Origin: Candidatus Altimarinota bacterium
GTDB lineage: Bacteria > Cyanobacteriota > Cyanobacteriia > Cyanobacteriales > Microcystaceae
DNA: 35,608 bases
Reading direction: 5' to 3'
Assembly (NCBI GenBank): GCA_012031035.1
Contig: JAAUUT010000053.1
Coordinates: forward strand, 1-35,608
This document shows, piece by piece, positions 33,596-35,608 of this stretch. The translations under genes and the position numbers were made by a program. Position 1 is the stretch's first letter. Every line of letters starts with the position of its first letter. Below the pieces are notes generated by a model. That model was given only the letters and a program-made list of their open reading frames with translations. It had not been told where the DNA came from and searched no databases.

Positions 33596-35566
33596 TTAAT
33601 TGACGTTATTGGGCGAAAATTCATTAAACCAAGCAAAAATACGTTCCCACATATCCTTGATATTAGCAGGACTAGAAAGAACGTGACCTTCTCCCCAATA
33701 ACGCACAAACTCGGCTCGTTTCTCCTGACGGTAAAGGCTAGCAAAGAATTCTTCTCCTTGCTGAATGGGTACGTAATCCATGTCTCCTTGAATAATCATA
33801 AGAGGAGTTTGAACCCGATCTACTGCAAAAATTGGACTATTGCGGAGATAACGCCCCAAGTCTTTCCAAGGAGGATTTCCCATTGCCCCTTGGGCCGATT
33901 CCATCAGCGCGCCGTGAAAAAAGTCTTCGTGAGCATTGTTTTGATAGCGAAATCTAGGGTCGAATGCGCCATATAAACTGACGAGATTAGCAAGTCCCGC
34001 TAAAGAAACTGCTGCCTTGAAGCGATTAGTTTGCGCAATCAAACCGTAAACGGCGTAACCGCCGAAACTTTGACCCATTAAAAAGAGATTTTCGGGATCG
34101 GCTATACCAAGTGCGATCGCCTTTTCAATTGCGGGTAATACTCCATTGAGTAATTTTAGCATCGGGTCGTCTGCTTCTCCTTCTGGGTTGAGGGGGATGC
34201 TTGGTTCGAGAACGACATAACCCCGTGCTGCTGCTAGTTGTAAATTGAAGGGATTGAGAAAGTTGAGTTCGTAGGAAGGATGGGGGATAGGACTAACTAC
34301 CCAACCCGGATAAACCCAGGTTATAACGGGATAAGTACGATCTGGACTGTAGTCTGGCGGTAAAATCAGTTGTGCTTTGAGTTCTTCTCCATCTAAGCTA
34401 ATATACTCGATTTGACGCAGTTGACCAGGCGCGATCGCACGCAAAAAAGTGTTAGTTTCTAAAATGCACTTATTTTGAGAGTTACAAGAAGACCAGATAT
34501 AAGTACCTGTATTATCGTTAGCCGTAAAGATTACCGTATCGGTTTGGAATTCGTATGCTGCTACTTGGACTTTTGGTGCTGGTTTCTCTAATAGTTTCCA
34601 AGTGCTTGCTACTAAATCGATCTGATAAAATTCTGTTTGTTCTTCTATCTGGGCACTTACAATAATCTTGGCGAATTCTTGTTTAGTAGAAATTACTTGA
34701 GTATCGCCTCTTCTGGAATTTCCTGGGAAAACAATTGCGGTTAATTTTGCTTCTAGTTCGGCAGTAATATTTTCTAGGGTACGGCGATCGCTCCTAACGC
34801 GCCATAAATTCCCCTCAGCTAGTCCAACAAAAGATTGACTTCCTGTTTCTGTTAATAATTCCGTTGGCGCTGTCTTCATCAAAGCAGTTAGGCAATCTTC
34901 GCCATCAGATGCGACTAACCACCAATCATAGCGAGCTTGAGGGCTAGGTTGTGCTTTTTCTGTTTGTGCGGCATAAACCAGTAATTTATTTTCTGCCGAC
35001 CACAATAAACGAGGAGAATTTCTAATTAAAGGTGCTGCATTAAGTTTTTTACTACCCCAAGTTTGAATTGTGTCATCTTGACAATTGTAAATATAAATTT
35101 TAGGTGGGCGATCGCGTAGCGTTGGCTTTGTCCAATCGCGTTCTCCCTCGTAACCAATAAAAGCCAGTTTTTCTCCATTTGACGACCAACACAAAGAATC
35201 GGGCAATACATCTTTACTGACTTCTAATCTTTTCTGTTCTTGCTCATGCACAGAGATAAGCGTAACAGCATATCTATTCGCCAATTCAAAACTAAGAGGA
35301 ATATCTGCTTGTGGTTGTCGAATATCGACCATTTCTAAACAAGCTAACCATTTTTTATCTGGCGAAAAAGTATATCCTTGCGTGTTTCCCTCCACAATCG
35401 TTTTTGTCGTGCGATCGCGTACATTAATTACTATGGTCAATTTGCGATCGCCTTTCGTCAAATCTACAGCCACACCACTTTCTGACATCCTCCCGACGCT
35501 AATTGCTATCGCAATATAGCGCGGGGTTCCCAACTCAACCACCAAACTTATCCAACAAGCTTTCAC
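33596..35566 (-). CDS. S9-family (prolyl oligopeptidase-like) peptidase
   Basis: This protein of about 656 residues has an N-terminal beta-propeller-like region (residues 1-380), with blades such as YTFSPDKKWLACLE and LCWSSNGEKLAFIGY. A C-terminal alpha/beta-hydrolase domain holds the nucleophile in FLMGQSFGGYA, the Asp in IIQGDMDYVP and the His in WGEGHVLSS. This fits S9C-type acylaminoacyl or oligopeptidases. The open frame begins with GTG directly after a TAA at 35567-35569 and lacks a ribosome site. The true start may be the Met at 35488, or the 5' end may be damaged. A 30-base dispersed repeat inserts DWTKPTLRDR near residues 144-153. It is convergent with purH, 11 bases apart. Confidence 0.85.
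   Translation of the reverse strand: MKACWISLVVELGTPRYIAIAISVGRMSESGVAVDLTKGDRKLTIVINVRDRTTKTIVEGNTQGYTFSPDKKWLACLEMVDIRQPQADIPLSFELANRYAVTLISVHEQEQKRLEVSKDVLPDSLCWSSNGEKLAFIGYEGERDWTKPTLRDRPPKIYIYNCQDDTIQTWGSKKLNAAPLIRNSPRLLWSAENKLLVYAAQTEKAQPSPQARYDWWLVASDGEDCLTALMKTAPTELLTETGSQSFVGLAEGNLWRVRSDRRTLENITAELEAKLTAIVFPGNSRRGDTQVISTKQEFAKIIVSAQIEEQTEFYQIDLVASTWKLLEKPAPKVQVAAYEFQTDTVIFTANDNTGTYIWSSCNSQNKCILETNTFLRAIAPGQLRQIEYISLDGEELKAQLILPPDYSPDRTYPVITWVYPGWVVSPIPHPSYELNFLNPFNLQLAAARGYVVLEPSIPLNPEGEADDPMLKLLNGVLPAIEKAIALGIADPENLFLMGQSFGGYAVYGLIAQTNRFKAAVSLAGLANLVSLYGAFDPRFRYQNNAHEDFFHGALMESAQGAMGNPPWKDLGRYLRNSPIFAVDRVQTPLMIIQGDMDYVPIQQGEEFFASLYRQEKRAEFVRYWGEGHVLSSPANIKDMWERIFAWFNEFSPNNVN
35108..35137. 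repeat. 30-base dispersed repeat, copy 2 (inside the S9 peptidase gene)
   Basis: It begins GCGATCGCGTAGCGT and is 26/30 identical to 29555-29584 in the same orientation. On the minus strand it is read in the same frame as copy 1 (DWTKPTLRDR), between FIGYEGER and the next propeller strand. Confidence 0.75.
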
Positions 35567-35608
35567 TTATTGAACAGAGGTAATGATGTCCTTGGGCGTT
35601 AATTCGGG
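35567..35608 (-). CDS. Possible gene fragment at the window edge
   Basis: On the minus strand the last 42 bases read PELTPKDIITSVQ then TAA, in the same frame as the S9 gene that follows. S9 peptidases often begin with LTP-x-D-I-type sequences, so this could be the real N-terminus of that gene cut off by a mutation. It could equally be the end of a different gene. Confidence 0.3.
   Translation of the reverse strand, partial: PELTPKDIITSVQ

Noticed and set aside
1..35608. CRISPR array, tRNA/rRNA genes, prophage or transposase genes
   Set aside because: I looked on both strands and saw no regularly spaced repeats, tRNA cloverleaf signatures or recombinase/transposase motifs.

Overview
The window comes from a cyanobacterial chromosome. 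The palindrome GCGATCGC (HIP1) recurs throughout. The genes include a DnaE N-terminal half ending in a split intein, a Psb32 homologue, MenB for phylloquinone synthesis, CobD and CobH for cobalamin, a PedR-like regulator and a PEP-CTERM protein. I cannot place the genus. I saw no tRNA, rRNA, CRISPR array or complete insertion sequence.

Layout. (1) 324-4422: menB, then rtcB (RNA 3'-phosphate ligase), which is interrupted twice. An HNH-type intein sits directly before the metal-binding Cys, and a group I intron carrying a LAGLIDADG endonuclase gene sits between the GGG and the NHFIE codons. (2) 4481-8996: metallophosphoesterase, mtnC, a YvbH-like PH-domain protein, a Pro-rich lipoprotein, a coiled-coil (DivIVA-like) protein and coaD. 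(3) 9107-12218: a small two-helix membrane protein, then an AT-rich surface-modification group (Stf0-like sulfotransferase, FkbM methyltransferase, DUF6473-like protein). (4) 12459-15490: citramalate synthase, a 2Fe-2S ferredoxin and two hypothetical genes. (5) 15959-19608: an amino-acid-type solute-binding protein and dnaE-N with its split intein. (6) 19774-23278, minus strand: dTMP kinase-like, a degenerate disulfide-oxidoreductase-like flavoprotein, cobD and HU. (7) 23744-30417: pedR-like, a TolB-like lipoprotein, pgi, an anthranilate/ADC synthase component I with an in-frame repeat insertion, cobH, psb32, DUF948 and YtxH. (8) 30572-35566: a possible small lipoprotein, a PEP-CTERM protein with a clear terminator, purH and an S9 peptidase.

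The main find is rtcB. The 5' exon GGGGGU pairs with an internal guide GCCCCU with the expected U-G wobble at the splice site. P2, P3, P7 (with bulged A), P8, P9 and a GAAA-capped P9.1 can all be drawn, and the intron ends in G immediately before AAC. RNA splicing plus protein splicing would give a standard 393-residue RtcB. With the DnaE split intein, three splicing elements lie within 20 kb.

Four genes (small membrane protein, cimA, dnaE, cobH) each carry what looks like one missing base at a conserved place. Some are in essential genes, so sequence error is the simplest explanation. Coordinates for these genes are given for the repaired reading.
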